Source: Rhizobium indicum (GTDB lineage: Bacteria; Pseudomonadota; Alphaproteobacteria; Rhizobiales; Rhizobiaceae). Taken from it: DNA of 64,000 nt. The notes below the pieces were generated by a model that was not told the DNA's origin, did no database searches, and saw only the letters and a list, made by a program, of their open reading frames with translations. Shown piece after piece: positions 38,215 to 47,601 of the stretch (position 1 is its first letter; every line of letters starts with the position of its first letter). The DNA lies in assembly GCF_005862305.2 (NCBI RefSeq), contig NZ_CP054021.1, positions 124,001 to 188,000 on the forward strand, written 5' to 3'. Made by a program: the position numbers and the translations under genes.

Positions 38215-39351
38215 TTAGCGCTTGTAGGTCGGTGTGACGAAGGGCAGGGCGCTGACGGTGGTCGGCAGATATTTGCCGCGCACCTCGGCATAGACGAGCG
38301 TGCCTGCCGCAGCATGGGAGAGCGGCACGTAGCCCATGGCGACGGGGCCTTCGACGCTGGGGCCAAAGCCGCCCGAGGTGACTTCGCCGATTTCGACCTT
38401 GCCCTCGGCATCGGCATAGAGCTTGGCATGGCCGCGCACCGGCGCCTTGCCTTCCGGCTTCAGGCCGACGCGGCGGCGGGCAGCGCCGTTCTCGAGTTCG
38501 GACAGGATGCGGCCGGAGCCCGGGAAGCCGCCGGCACGCGCACCGTTGCCGCGCCTTGCCTTCTGCATGGCCCATTCCAGCGCCGCCTCGACCGGCGAGG
38601 TAGTCGTGTCGATATCGTTGCCGTAGAGGCAGAGGCCGGCTTCCAGGCGCAGCGAATCGCGGGCGCCGAGGCCGATCGCCTGGACATCGGGATGTTCGAG
38701 CAACCGCATGGTGACATCCACGGCCTTGTCTGATGGAATCGAGATCTCGAAGCCGTCCTCGCCGCTATAGCCGGAGCGGGAAACAAGACAGGAAACGTCG
38801 TGCAGGCGGCAGTGGCGCACGTCCATGAATTTCATCGCCGCGACGTCGGCCCAGAGCTCGGCAAGAACCGCAACCGCACGCGGCCCCTGCAGCGCGATCA
38901 AAGCGCGATCGAGAAGCGTGACGTCGCACTGGTCGCCGATATGGGCCTTGAGATGGGCGAGATCGGCTTCCTTGCAGGCGGCGTTGACGACGACGAAGAG
39001 GTGGTCGTCGAGATGGGCGATCATCAGGTCGTCGAGAATGCAGCCGGTGTCGTCGGTGAAAAAGCCGTAGCGCTGGCGGCCCTCGGCAAGGCCTAGGATG
39101 TCGACGGGCACGAGGCTTTCAAGCGCCAGCGCCGCATCCTCGTAGCTGCCCGATTTCGCCTTTACGATGACCTGGCCCATGTGGGAGACATCGAAGAGGC
39201 CGGCTTCGGCGCGGGTATGAAGATGCTCCTTCATCACGCCTGCGGGATATTGCACCGGCATGTCGTAACCGGCGAACGGCACCATGCGGGCGCCGAGCGA
39301 AAGATGCAGGGCATGCAGCGGGGTTTTCTTCAGGGCAGCAGTATCGTCCAA
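38215..39351 (-). CDS. gcvT: Aminomethyltransferase, T protein
   Basis: A protein of 378 residues that passes the methylene carbon from lipoyl-H protein to tetrahydrofolate. It has [44 protein letters not shown] and [21 protein letters not shown] 39351 is chosen because GGAGG ends 7 bases before it and no ATG fits. It is the first gene of gcvTHP, downstream of a tandem glycine riboswitch. Confidence 0.95.
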   Translation of the reverse strand: MDDTAALKKTPLHALHLSLGARMVPFAGYDMPVQYPAGVMKEHLHTRAEAGLFDVSHMGQVIVKAKSGSYEDAALALESLVPVDILGLAEGRQRYGFFTDDTGCILDDLMIAHLDDHLFVVVNAACKEADLAHLKAHIGDQCDVTLLDRALIALQGPRAVAVLAELWADVAAMKFMDVRHCRLHDVSCLVSRSGYSGEDGFEISIPSDKAVDVTMRLLEHPDVQAIGLGARDSLRLEAGLCLYGNDIDTTTSPVEAALEWAMQKARRGNGARAGGFPGSGRILSELENGAARRRVGLKPEGKAPVRGHAKLYADAEGKVEIGEVTSGGFGPSVEGPVAMGYVPLSHAAAGTLVYAEVRGKYLPTTVSALPFVTPTYKR

Positions 39352-39369
39352 AAGACGCCTCCGGGGTTT

Positions 39370-39389
39370 GCGCCTTCTCGCGAAGGCGC
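39370..39389 (-). promoter_or_regulatory. Hairpin between glycine riboswitch and gcvT start
   Basis: GCGCCTTC/GAAGGCGC stem with a TCGC loop, lying between the second aptamer and the gcvT Shine-Dalgarno. It has no T-run and so is not a simple terminator. It may form part of the expression platform. Confidence 0.45.
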
Positions 39390-39417
39390 GGGCTCAAATC
39401 TGAAGGCGCGGCTGCGC

Positions 39418-39604
39418 ACTTCTCTCCTGAGCCCCCTCTGTCCCTTTGCCTGAGATTGTTATCCCTTCGGCGAGCGTTTCGAGAACGCTTCTCTCCAGAG
39501 TTCCGTCTGCCCCTTGCTGGTCCTTTTGCCTGAGAGTTTCCGGGGCGGTTGCTCCTTCGGCACCGGTGGCGAAAGCACCGGCTTCTCCCAACAAGGTTGG
39601 CGCA
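39418..39604 (-). ncRNA. Tandem glycine riboswitch
   Basis: The minus-strand leader of gcvT has two consecutive glycine aptamers. The distal one (about 39490-39604) has GGAGAAGCCGG, GCCGAAGGAGCAA and ACTCTCAGGCAAAAGGACC; the proximal one (about 39418-39498) has GGAGAGAAGCGTT, GCCGAAGGGATAA and AATCTCAGGCAAAGGGAC. These are the classic conserved blocks of both halves. In other bacteria it turns on glycine cleavage genes when glycine is abundant. Confidence 0.93.
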
Positions 39605-39757
39605 ATTATCCGGCGGGTGCAGCACTTGGCAAGGCCAAATGTCGTGACCGGACAATTTTTTGTCGCCATATGCCGGCTGAGGCCTGATCAACGGCAAAAC
39701 TACTTTTGCATTTCGCGGGGAAACCGGCTATCGCGACATGCTGTTGAAGGGGATCTC

Positions 39758-40138
39758 ATGCGACAGACCGGACTGAAAGCGACGCTCTTTCTGCGCATGC
39801 TTTGCGCATTGAGCCTGCTTTTGCTCGGCTTCGCCCATCAGGCGCCGCAGGCAGTCGCCTCCGAAGGCTATGATGCCGCGGCCTATGTGCTGCCCGACGG
39901 CACGTTCGCCTCGCTCTGCATCACCGTGAAGGATGCCGACGGCAAGACCGTCGCCTTTAAACCGAATTGCGAAGCCTGCCGGCTGTCGGCCTCCGTCATC
40001 CTGCCGACGCCGGATGCGGGCTCGTGGCTCGAGCGCGAACTCGCTTCGCTGATCAATTCGCCGATCGAAACATCAGCCGTTTCAGGCGCAAGCGCCGTCT
40101 GGCGGCCGAATTCGCGCGCGCCTCCCATCCTCGTCTGA
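39758..40138 (+). CDS. Small secreted or anchored protein, DUF2946-like
   Basis: A protein of 126 residues, ATG with AAGGGG before it. A hydrophobic signal or anchor (LFLRMLCALSLLLLGFAHQ) is followed by about 90 residues with NCEACRLS, a Cys pair in a short loop that could bind copper. The layout resembles DUF2946 proteins that often accompany copper genes. It is 73 bases before the YcnI-PCuAC fusion gene on the same strand, which supports a copper link. Confidence 0.6.
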   Translation: MRQTGLKATLFLRMLCALSLLLLGFAHQAPQAVASEGYDAAAYVLPDGTFASLCITVKDADGKTVAFKPNCEACRLSASVILPTPDAGSWLERELASLINSPIETSAVSGASAVWRPNSRAPPILV

Positions 40139-40211
40139 TCTTCCTCCACCGCCTATGATTCAGCATGCCGGTCCGCCCGAGAAAATACCGCGGCCGGCGA
40201 GGAGATATCCG

Positions 40212-41213
40212 ATGAAGACCATCAAGACATTTGGCAAAACGCTAGGGCTTGCCGCCGTTCTTTCCGTGACCGCCTTTGCCAGCGCCGAGGCGCATGTGAC
40301 CTTCCTCGACAGAGAGGTGACGCAGGACAGCACCATTCTCGCTACGCTGCAGGTGCCGCATGGCTGCGACGGCAAGGCTACCACGGAAGTGCGGGTCAAG
40401 CTGCCGGAAGGCTTCGTCTTCGCCAAGCCGCAGCCGAAGGCAGGCTGGGAGCTCGAGGTGATCAAGGGTGACTACCAGAAGACCTACGACAATCACGGTG
40501 ACAAGGTGAAAACCGGCGCGATCGAAGTGCGCTGGAAGAACGGCAATCTCTCCGACGATTTCTACGACACCTTCGTCATCCAGGGGAAGGTATCAGGCGT
40601 CGAGGCCGGCACCTCGCTCGCCTTTCCGGTGACGCAGATGTGCGGCGATACCGTCACGGCCTGGGACCAGGTGGCCAAGGAAGGCGGCGATGCGCATGGG
40701 CTGAAAAGCCCCGCGCCGCTGTTGAAGGTCGTTGCCGGTGAAGACCATGGTCACGATCATGACGATATGGCCGGCATGGATATGTCCGGTATGGCGGGCA
40801 TGGGCGCCGCCGCACCGGCCGGCGAAACGGTCAAGGCCGGTGATCTCGAAATCTCCGGCGGCTTCGCCAAGGCAATGCTGCCCGGCCAGCCGGTCGGCGG
40901 CGGCTTTTTCACGGTGAAGAATAACGGCCAGACGGACGATCGCCTGTTGTCGGTCAGCTCGCCTGCAGCTGGCGAGGTTCAGATCCACGAGATGGTGACG
41001 AAGGACAATGTCATGCGGATGCGCCAGCTGAAAGACGGCATCGCCATCGCTGCCGGCGAGACGGTCAAGCTCGAGCCCGGCAACCTGCACCTGATGTTCC
41101 AGAAGGTGAAGACGCCGTTCAAGCAGGGGGATACGGTGCCGGTGACGCTGACCTTCGAAAAAGCCGGCAAGGTCGATCTGGTGCTGCAGGTGCTCTCCGC
41201 CCAGGGCAAATGA
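40212..41213 (+). CDS. YcnI (DUF1775) and PCuAC copper chaperone fusion
   Basis: A protein of 333 residues. A signal peptide ends in SAEA, leaving His28 as the mature N-terminus, as in copper-binding YcnI domains (residues 28-175). A His/Met/Asp-rich linker follows (about 178-198). Residues 208-333 form a PCuAC domain with the Cu(I) motif complete: His259, Met270, His293 and Met295. PCuAC proteins deliver copper to cytochrome oxidase in the periplasm. Both domains are usually separate genes. It ends at a strong terminator. Confidence 0.93.
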   Translation: MKTIKTFGKTLGLAAVLSVTAFASAEAHVTFLDREVTQDSTILATLQVPHGCDGKATTEVRVKLPEGFVFAKPQPKAGWELEVIKGDYQKTYDNHGDKVKTGAIEVRWKNGNLSDDFYDTFVIQGKVSGVEAGTSLAFPVTQMCGDTVTAWDQVAKEGGDAHGLKSPAPLLKVVAGEDHGHDHDDMAGMDMSGMAGMGAAAPAGETVKAGDLEISGGFAKAMLPGQPVGGGFFTVKNNGQTDDRLLSVSSPAAGEVQIHEMVTKDNVMRMRQLKDGIAIAAGETVKLEPGNLHLMFQKVKTPFKQGDTVPVTLTFEKAGKVDLVLQVLSAQGK

Positions 41214-41233
41214 AAGTAAACTCATTAAACAGA

Positions 41234-41267
41234 AAAGCCCGCGACTGAAACGGCAGTCGCGGGCTTT
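41234..41267 (+). terminator. Strong intrinsic terminator of the copper gene pair
   Basis: AAAGCCCGCGACTG is mirrored by CAGTCGCGGGCTTT over a 6-base loop: a 14-bp stem ending in TTT. It can work in both directions, serving the convergent small gene too. Confidence 0.85.
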
Positions 41268-41286
41268 CGTTTGGAAGGCGATGGCC

Positions 41287-41553
41287 TCAGAAGTCTTCGT
41301 AGGATCGCAGCGCCTGTTTCAGGCCGGCCTGCGGCTGGCGATTGCCCTTGGCCATCAGGTCGAGGGCCACTTCGGTCGACTGGATGATGCTGGAGGGCTC
41401 GTCTATTTCCTCAGTGCCTTCGGCCTTCAACTGCCGGTCGGCAATGCGGCGCGCATCGCGTGCGGCGGTGCTCGTCGCGACACGCTGCGGGATTCGGAGC
41501 GATTCGAAGGCAATGGCGGCAGTGGTGGCCGATATGGACAGAAGCTGGGTCAT
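41287..41553 (-). CDS. Small hypothetical protein
   Basis: A protein of 88 residues: a hydrophobic N-terminus (MTQLLSISATTAAIAFESL), a basic middle (AARDARRIADRQLKAEG) and an acidic to neutral C-terminus with SSIIQSTEVALDLMAKGNRQ. It converges with the copper fusion gene and diverges from crcB. Good coding character, but no family I can name. Confidence 0.5.
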   Translation of the reverse strand: MTQLLSISATTAAIAFESLRIPQRVATSTAARDARRIADRQLKAEGTEEIDEPSSIIQSTEVALDLMAKGNRQPQAGLKQALRSYEDF

Positions 41554-41674
41554 GCCGTTACCGTATCGGCACGACCTTGGCGCCATTATAAGAAAATCAT
41601 CGGCATTTTACCGGATGGTAAGAATTCATTCCTTCCCGATTGGAATCGCTGCGGAGTTGCGATAAATCCGGCTG

Positions 41675-42052
41675 ATGATCCAGGCTCTTCTCGTCGCCGT
41701 CGGCGGCGCTATCGGTTCCCTTCTCAGATATTATGTCGGCCAATGGGCGCTGAGACTCATGGGTCCGGCATTTCCCTGGGGCACGCTCGTCGTCAATGTC
41801 GTCGGCTGTTTCGTCATCGGCGTCTTCGCCGAGCTGATCGCGCGGAAGTTCAACGCTTCGGTGGAGCTGCGCCTGCTGCTGATCACCGGCTTCCTCGGCG
41901 GCTTCACAACCTTCTCGGCTTTCTCACTGGATGCGATCTCGCTATTCGAGCGCGGCGAGGCAGTCGCCGGCGGTATTTATATCGCTGCGAGCGTCGGATT
42001 TTCGATGGCGGCCGTCATCGCCGGCCTTGCCGTCATGCGCGCTTTGGCCTGA
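41675..42052 (+). CDS. crcB: Fluoride exporter CrcB/Fluc
   Basis: A protein of 125 residues with four helices, forming a dual-topology dimeric fluoride channel. It has GGAIGSLLRYYVG, GTLVVNVVGCFVIG with the conserved Asn, and GFLGGFTTFSAFS with the fluoride-lining Phe and Thr residues. I see no fluoride riboswitch in the 120 bases upstream. It is followed by an RluC-type synthase gene, a common order in rhizobia. Confidence 0.95.
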   Translation: MIQALLVAVGGAIGSLLRYYVGQWALRLMGPAFPWGTLVVNVVGCFVIGVFAELIARKFNASVELRLLLITGFLGGFTTFSAFSLDAISLFERGEAVAGGIYIAASVGFSMAAVIAGLAVMRALA

Positions 42053-42146
42053 TTTCTTTTCCGGTTTCCGTTTTGCGCGAAAATGCTCTAAAGGCTGCGG
42101 CAAGAACGCCGGCTCGGCCTGCGCTGCAATTTCCGAAAGATTTCTT

Positions 42147-43139
42147 ATGGCTGGCATAGAACATATCAAGGTTGAACCCGATGAAGCCGGCATGCGGCTC
42201 GATCGCTGGTTCAAGGTGCACTTTCCGGGGCTCGGCTTCGGTCCGCTGCAGAAGCTCTTGCGCTCCGGCCAGGTGCGCGTCGACGGTGGGCGTGTCAAAT
42301 CGGATGCGCGCGTGCAGCCCGGCCAGACGGTGCGCGTGCCGCCGATGGATGTCGATGCGAAGCTGAAATCCGGACCGATCGCCGGCAAGGATCTCAAACA
42401 TTCGACGGATTTCCAACTCTTGTCGCGCATGGTGCTGCACGAGGACGAAAAGGTGATCATACTCAACAAGCCCCCCGGTCTTGCGGTCCAGGGCGGTTCC
42501 GGTGTGGCCAGGCATATCGACCAGATGCTCGACGCTTGGACCAGCCCGAAGGGTGAGAAGCCGCGGCTCGTCCATCGTCTCGATCGCGACACTTCAGGTG
42601 TTCTCGTCATCGCCCGCACCCGCGGCGCGGCGCAGAAGCTGACGGCGGCGTTCCGCGAGCGCGACACCAAAAAGACCTACTGGGCGCTGGTCAAGGGCGT
42701 GCCGCGCAAGCACGAGGACAAGATCTCGACCTGGCTGGTGAAGGAACCGACGGTCGACGGCGACCGCATGCGCATCGCCAAGCACGGCGAGGACGGCGCC
42801 GACCATGCGATTTCCTTCTACCGCGTGCTGGAGACGGCGGCACAGAACCTCGCCTGGCTGGAGATGGAGCCCTATACCGGCCGTACCCATCAGTTGCGCG
42901 TCCATGCCCTGCATATCGGCCACCCGATCATCGGCGATCCAAAATATTTCGACGACGATCCGAATTGGGATTTTCCAGGCGGCGTGCAGAAGAAGCTGCA
43001 TCTGCACGCGCGTCACATCGACATCCCGCACCCCTCCGGCGGCCGCCTGCGCGTCAGCGCGCCGCTGCCGGCGCATATGGTGCAGACCTGGAACCTTCTC
43101 GGTCTCGACCTTGCCGGTGCTGAAAGGGACAGCGAATGA
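42147..43139 (+). CDS. rluC: RluC/RluD-type 23S rRNA pseudouridine synthase
   Basis: A protein of 330 residues: an S4 RNA-binding domain (about 15-70) and an RsuA/RluA catalytic domain with Asp146 in VHRLDRDTSGVLVIAR. The C-terminal RTHQLRVHALHIGHPIIGDPKY is typical. Target bases are inferred. Its stop overlaps the ATG of the HAD gene by 4 bases. Confidence 0.92.
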   Translation: MAGIEHIKVEPDEAGMRLDRWFKVHFPGLGFGPLQKLLRSGQVRVDGGRVKSDARVQPGQTVRVPPMDVDAKLKSGPIAGKDLKHSTDFQLLSRMVLHEDEKVIILNKPPGLAVQGGSGVARHIDQMLDAWTSPKGEKPRLVHRLDRDTSGVLVIARTRGAAQKLTAAFRERDTKKTYWALVKGVPRKHEDKISTWLVKEPTVDGDRMRIAKHGEDGADHAISFYRVLETAAQNLAWLEMEPYTGRTHQLRVHALHIGHPIIGDPKYFDDDPNWDFPGGVQKKLHLHARHIDIPHPSGGRLRVSAPLPAHMVQTWNLLGLDLAGAERDSE

Positions 43140-43789
43140 AACTTGCCCTTTTCGATTGCGACGGCACGCTGGTGGACAGTGCTGCGCTGATCCACGAAAC
43201 CATGCGCAGGACTTTCGACAAGTTCGGCAAGTTGGAACCGCGACTCGAAGACACCAAGGCTATTATCGGCCTGTCCCTCGATATTGCGATCGCCCGCATG
43301 CAGGGCAGGCCGCATGTGGAGCAGGAAGATAGCGACATGACGGCGCATTACAAATCGCTGTTTTCGATCGTGCGTCAGGATCTTGACTATAAGGAGCCGC
43401 TGTTTGCGGGCATTCGCGAGATGATCGACGCGATCAGCGGACGCGATGACCTGCTGATCGGCGCGGTGACGGGCAAATCCAGGCGCGGGCTCAAGGTCGT
43501 GATGGAGACGCATGGCTTCGACAAGCATTTCATCGTCGCACGCACCGCCGACGATTGCCCCTCCAAACCACATCCGGCCATGGTGACGGAATGCTGCGAT
43601 GAAACCGGCATGAATGCTGCCGACACCATTGTCATCGGCGATGCGGTTTACGATATGCAGATGGCAAAGGCTGCCGGGGCCAAGGCGATCGGCGTTGCCT
43701 GGGGCTATGCCAGCGTGGATGAGCTGATCGCCAACGGCGCTGATGTGATCGCCTACCATCCGAACGAGATATTGCGTCATTTTTCCTGA
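43136..43789 (+). CDS. HAD superfamily hydrolase (Gph-like)
   Basis: A protein of 217 residues with motif I FDCDGTLVDS, motif II AVTGKSRRG, the Lys in KPHPAM and motif IV VIGDAVYDMQMAKAAG. It resembles phosphoglycolate phosphatase but the substrate is not certain. It overlaps rluC and is 9 bases before the ATP12 gene, so the three form one transcription unit. Confidence 0.92.
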   Translation: MKLALFDCDGTLVDSAALIHETMRRTFDKFGKLEPRLEDTKAIIGLSLDIAIARMQGRPHVEQEDSDMTAHYKSLFSIVRQDLDYKEPLFAGIREMIDAISGRDDLLIGAVTGKSRRGLKVVMETHGFDKHFIVARTADDCPSKPHPAMVTECCDETGMNAADTIVIGDAVYDMQMAKAAGAKAIGVAWGYASVDELIANGADVIAYHPNEILRHFS

Positions 43790-43798
43790 GGTGAGCCC

Positions 43799-44584
43799 AT
43801 GCGCGATCTGCTGAACGACCTTTCCGAAGGCCTGAGCCATCCCGATCCCATCCGCCGCGCGCAGATCCAGATGAAGAAGCCGCTGCCGAAGCGTTTCTAT
43901 ACCGATGTCTCCGTTGCCGAGCACGAGGGTGGTTTTGCGATCACGCTCGACGGCAAGATGGTGCGTACGCCGGCGCGTCAAGTTCTCGCAGTACCGACCG
44001 AAGCGCTGGCGCGGCTTGTCGCCGCCGAATGGCAGGCGCAGGGCGAAGAGATCAACCCGGTGAGCATGCCGGTGACCCGGCTCGTCAACACCGCCCTCGA
44101 CGGCGTTGCCGCCAACGCGCAGGCGATCTTCGAGGATATATTGCGTTTTTCATCCAGCGACCTCATCTGCTACCGCGCCGAGGAGCCGGAACTGCTGGTC
44201 GAGCGCCAGGCCGAGCACTGGGATCCCGTGATCGACTGGGCGGCGACCGATCTCGGCGCTCGCTTCATCCTCGTCGAAGGGGTGATGCCTCATGAGCAGC
44301 CGCGCGAGGCGATTGCCGCCTTCGCCGTCACGCTCGCGAGATATGATAGCCCGATGGCGCTGGCCGCCCTCCACACAGTCACCACGCTGACGGGCTCGGC
44401 GATCCTGGCGCTGGCCTTCGCCGAGAGCCGGGTAACGGTGGAGGAGGCTTGGTCGCTTGCCCATCTCGACGAGGACTGGACGATCGAGCATTGGGGCAGC
44501 GACGCGGAAGCCGAGGAGCGGCGGGCCAAGCGCTTTGCCGAGTTCAAAGCCGCAGCCGATGTTTTTTTCGCCCTAAGCGCCTGA
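43799..44584 (+). CDS. ATP12-type chaperone for ATP synthase F1 assembly
   Basis: A protein of 261 residues of the ATP12 family. Motifs: KRFYTDVSVAEHEGGFAITLDGKMVRTPAR, VSMPVTRLVNTALDGV, and SLAHLDEDWTIEHWGSD. Mitochondrial ATP12 binds the alpha subunit of F1; the alphaproteobacterial homologues are presumed to do likewise. It follows the HAD gene closely. Confidence 0.94.
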   Translation: MRDLLNDLSEGLSHPDPIRRAQIQMKKPLPKRFYTDVSVAEHEGGFAITLDGKMVRTPARQVLAVPTEALARLVAAEWQAQGEEINPVSMPVTRLVNTALDGVAANAQAIFEDILRFSSSDLICYRAEEPELLVERQAEHWDPVIDWAATDLGARFILVEGVMPHEQPREAIAAFAVTLARYDSPMALAALHTVTTLTGSAILALAFAESRVTVEEAWSLAHLDEDWTIEHWGSDAEAEERRAKRFAEFKAAADVFFALSA

Positions 44585-44651
44585 AACATATTGCCTTCCA
44601 ATGCATTATGACGAAGTCTGCGACTCCAACGGGGTGGTGCGGGATTTTGCA

Positions 44652-45110
44652 ATGAATTGGCTGAGGTCGTGTTTTTGCCGGGCGACACTCGTCTGTGTCG
44701 CGCTCACGGCCTGCGGCAGCCTCTCGGCCACCAAGCCGGCGGCGCCGGTCTATGATGTGCGCAGCGCCGTCGTTCTCTCAGGTCCGAACATGCCGGCCGA
44801 GCTGCTTTCCGGTATCAACGACCGCGTCAACGCGGCGATCAACGCCACCGTGCGCGACACCGTGCTGCCGCGGGTGGTGCTGACGATCCGCGTGGTGTCC
44901 ATCCAGAAGGGCCTCGGCTTCCAGAAAGATCGCAACGTCGCCAAGATCAGCATCGACGCAGCCTCGGTCGAGGACGGCTCGGTCATCGCCGTCAGCGCCT
45001 TCGACGTCACCAGCATCGCTGCCGATCCCAAGCTTGCCGACGAGATCCTGGCCGAGGATGCCGCCGCAAGGATACGCTCGGTTTTCTCACTCAGCGGGCG
45101 CGCTCGATAG
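44652..45110 (+). CDS. Hypothetical lipoprotein
   Basis: A protein of 152 residues with a lipoprotein signal (ATLVCVALTACGS). The mature part has DVRSAVVLSGPNMPAELLSGINDRVNAAIN and a C-terminal Ala/Arg-rich end; it looks like a compact alpha/beta domain. Conserved in rhizobia by my reading, function unknown. It lies between the ATP12 and pccB genes on the same strand. Confidence 0.7.
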   Translation: MNWLRSCFCRATLVCVALTACGSLSATKPAAPVYDVRSAVVLSGPNMPAELLSGINDRVNAAINATVRDTVLPRVVLTIRVVSIQKGLGFQKDRNVAKISIDAASVEDGSVIAVSAFDVTSIAADPKLADEILAEDAAARIRSVFSLSGRAR

Positions 45111-45159
45111 CGCGACGCTCTAACCGCCGGATTGCCGCCGCAGCGGCGAGGGAGGTCGC

Positions 45160-46692
45160 ATGAAGGAAATTCTCGAAGAACTGGAACGGCGCCGCGGCAT
45201 CGCCCGCCTTGGCGGCGGCGAGGCGCGCATCGCCGCCCAGCACAAGCGCGGCAAGCTGACGGCGCGCGAGCGCATCGATCTCTTCCTCGACGAAGGTTCC
45301 TTCGAGGAATTCGACATGTTCGTCGAACACCGCTCCACCGATTTCGGTATGGACAAGAGCCGGATTGCCGGCGACGGCGTCGTCACCGGCTGGGGCACGG
45401 TCAATGGCCGCACTGTGTTCGTCTTCGCCAAGGACTTCACCGTCTTCGGCGGCTCGCTATCGGAAGCGCATGCCGAGAAGATCATGAAGGTGCAGGACAT
45501 GGCGCTGAAGAACCGCGCGCCGATCGTCGGCATCTATGATGCGGGCGGCGCCCGTATCCAGGAGGGCGTGGCGGCTCTCGGCGGTTATGCCGAGGTATTC
45601 CAGCGCAATGTGCTCGCCTCCGGCGTCATTCCGCAGATCTCGGTGATCATGGGTCCCTGCGCCGGCGGCGACGTCTATTCGCCTGCGATGACCGATTTCA
45701 TCTTCATGGTGCGGGATACTTCCTACATGTTCGTCACCGGGCCGGACGTGGTGAAAACCGTCACCAACGAGACGGTGACGGCAGAAGAACTCGGCGGCGC
45801 CGTGGTGCATACGGTGCGCTCGTCGATTGCCGACGGCGCCTATGAGAATGATGTCGAAACGCTGCTGCAGGTGCGCCGGCTGATCGATTTCCTGCCGCTT
45901 TCGAACACGGCGCCGCTACCGGAGATCGAATGTTACCAGTCGGTGACAGATGTCGATGCCTCGCTCGATACGCTGGTGCCGGCGAGTTCCAACAAACCTT
46001 ACGACATCAAGGAGCTGATCCGGAAGGTGGCGGACGAGGGGGATTTCTTCGAGATCCAGGCGAGCTTTGCCAAAAACATCGTCTGCGGCTTCGGCCGCGT
46101 CGAAGGCTCGACCGTCGGTTTCGTCGCCAACCAGCCGATGGTGCTGGCCGGCGTGCTCGACAGCGACGCCTCGCGCAAGGCGGCCCGTTTCGTGCGCTTC
46201 TGCGACTGCTTCAACATTCCGATCGTCACCTTCGTCGACGTGCCGGGTTTCCTGCCGGGTACGGCGCAGGAATATGGCGGCCTCATCAAGCACGGCGCCA
46301 AGCTGCTCTTTGCCTATGCCGAGGCGACCGTGCCGAAGCTCACCGTCATCACCCGCAAGGCCTTCGGCGGTGCCTATGACGTGATGGCGTCGAAACATCT
46401 GCGCGGCGACCTCAACTATGCCTGGCCAACGGCGCAGATCGCCGTGATGGGCGCCAAGGGCGCTGTCGAGATCATCTTCCGCAAGGATATTGCCGATCCG
46501 GAGAAGATCGCCGCGCACACGAAAATGTACGAGGACCGGTTCCTCTCGCCCTTCGTCGCCGCCGAGCGCGGTTATGTCGACGAGGTGATCATGCCGCACT
46601 CGACGCGGCGGCGGCTGGCGCGCGGTTTGAAGATGCTGCGCAACAAGGATCTCGCCAATCCGTGGAAGAAACACGACAACATCCCGCTTTGA
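45160..46692 (+). CDS. pccB: Propionyl-CoA carboxylase beta subunit
   Basis: A carboxyltransferase of 510 residues, moving the carboxyl from biotin to propionyl-CoA. It has the carboxyltransferase core: [34 protein letters not shown], and [26 protein letters not shown] in the C-terminal half. Family length. The alpha subunit gene is 2.6 kb away on the other strand, with five unrelated genes between. Confidence 0.95.
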   Translation: MKEILEELERRRGIARLGGGEARIAAQHKRGKLTARERIDLFLDEGSFEEFDMFVEHRSTDFGMDKSRIAGDGVVTGWGTVNGRTVFVFAKDFTVFGGSLSEAHAEKIMKVQDMALKNRAPIVGIYDAGGARIQEGVAALGGYAEVFQRNVLASGVIPQISVIMGPCAGGDVYSPAMTDFIFMVRDTSYMFVTGPDVVKTVTNETVTAEELGGAVVHTVRSSIADGAYENDVETLLQVRRLIDFLPLSNTAPLPEIECYQSVTDVDASLDTLVPASSNKPYDIKELIRKVADEGDFFEIQASFAKNIVCGFGRVEGSTVGFVANQPMVLAGVLDSDASRKAARFVRFCDCFNIPIVTFVDVPGFLPGTAQEYGGLIKHGAKLLFAYAEATVPKLTVITRKAFGGAYDVMASKHLRGDLNYAWPTAQIAVMGAKGAVEIIFRKDIADPEKIAAHTKMYEDRFLSPFVAAERGYVDEVIMPHSTRRRLARGLKMLRNKDLANPWKKHDNIPL

Positions 46693-46831
46693 CCATGGCG
46701 CGGGCGAATAAGACCGTCCATTCAGGCGTTTAGCTGCTGTCGAAAAAGTGAACGGATGTCAGCAATCCGTGTGTTCAATCCTTGGCGAGGACAGGTTAAC
46801 GCTCGGCTGTGTCTTTTAAAGAGGGGTTTTA

Positions 46832-47224
46832 ATGTCAACTTTCGACCGTCTTTCCGCCTATCAGCCCTATGGGCTGGCTGCGCTCAGAATCATCACCGCG
46901 CTGCTGTTCATCGAACACGGCACGATGAAGCTTTTCGGCTTCCCGGCTTCGCAGATGTCCGGCTCGCTGCCGCCGCTAATGCTGTTCGCCGCCCTTCTCG
47001 AGCTTATTGGCGGCATCCTCATTCTCGTCGGCCTGCTGACGCGCCCGGTCGCCTTCCTGCTGGCCGGTGAAATGGCGGTCGCCTATTTCATGGCGCATGC
47101 CCCGAGCAGCTTCTTCCCGGCCGTCAACCAGGGCGATGCGGCAATCCTGTTCTGCTTCGTCTTCCTCTATCTGGTCTTCTCCGGTCCCGGCGCTTTCGCC
47201 GTCGATAACCGCAAGACGGTTTGA
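46832..47224 (+). CDS. DoxX family membrane protein
   Basis: A protein of 130 residues with four helices. It has the DoxX start ALRIITALLFIEHGTMKLFGFP and PVAFLLAGEMAVAYFMAHAP. The preceding AGAGGGG is a good Shine-Dalgarno. DoxX proteins are small inner-membrane proteins linked to redox stress; role here unknown. Confidence 0.9.
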   Translation: MSTFDRLSAYQPYGLAALRIITALLFIEHGTMKLFGFPASQMSGSLPPLMLFAALLELIGGILILVGLLTRPVAFLLAGEMAVAYFMAHAPSSFFPAVNQGDAAILFCFVFLYLVFSGPGAFAVDNRKTV

Positions 47225-47234
47225 ACGACAGACC

Positions 47235-47257
47235 GAGGGGCGTCAGCGGCGCCCCTC
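47235..47257. terminator. Bidirectional hairpin between doxX and sugE
   Basis: GAGGGGCG at 47235-47242 pairs with CGCCCCTC at 47250-47257. It lies between the convergent stops of doxX and sugE. There is no long T-run, so its strength is uncertain. Confidence 0.55.
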
Positions 47258-47266
47258 GATCTCATA

Positions 47267-47581
47267 TCAGGCGGTAAGCTTGAGACCGGCGATGCCGGCG
47301 ACGATCAGCGTGATGCAGGCAAGGCGGGAGACACTTGCCTCATCGCCAAGCAGCCAGATTCCGAGGAATACGGTGCCGACCGTGCCGATGCCGGTCCAGA
47401 CCGCATAGGCGGTGCCGATCGGCAGGTGCTTCACCGCCAGGCCGAGCAGCACGATGCTGATCACCATCGATATGACGGTCAGCGCCGTCGGCATCGGCCT
47501 TGTGAAGCCTTCGGTATACTTAAGGCCGATCGCCCAGCCACATTCAAAAAGACCGGCGAGAAAAAGCAGAAACCAGGCCAT
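47267..47581 (-). CDS. sugE: SMR-family guanidinium exporter (SugE/Gdx type)
   Basis: A protein of 104 residues with four helices. It has the SugE-type N-terminus MAWFLLFLAGLFECGWAIGLKYTEGF with the essential Glu13, and KHLPIGTAYAVWTGIGTVGTVFLGI with the family GTAYAVW. The SugE subgroup exports guanidinium in exchange for protons. The likely guanidine-II RNA before it supports that activity. Confidence 0.92.
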   Translation of the reverse strand: MAWFLLFLAGLFECGWAIGLKYTEGFTRPMPTALTVISMVISIVLLGLAVKHLPIGTAYAVWTGIGTVGTVFLGIWLLGDEASVSRLACITLIVAGIAGLKLTA

Positions 47582-47601
47582 GCGACTCTCCTTGTTCAAG
47601 A

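Noticed and set aside
41554..41674. Fluoride riboswitch before crcB
   Set aside because: The conserved GGNGAU and pseudoknot elements are not recognisable in this short spacer.
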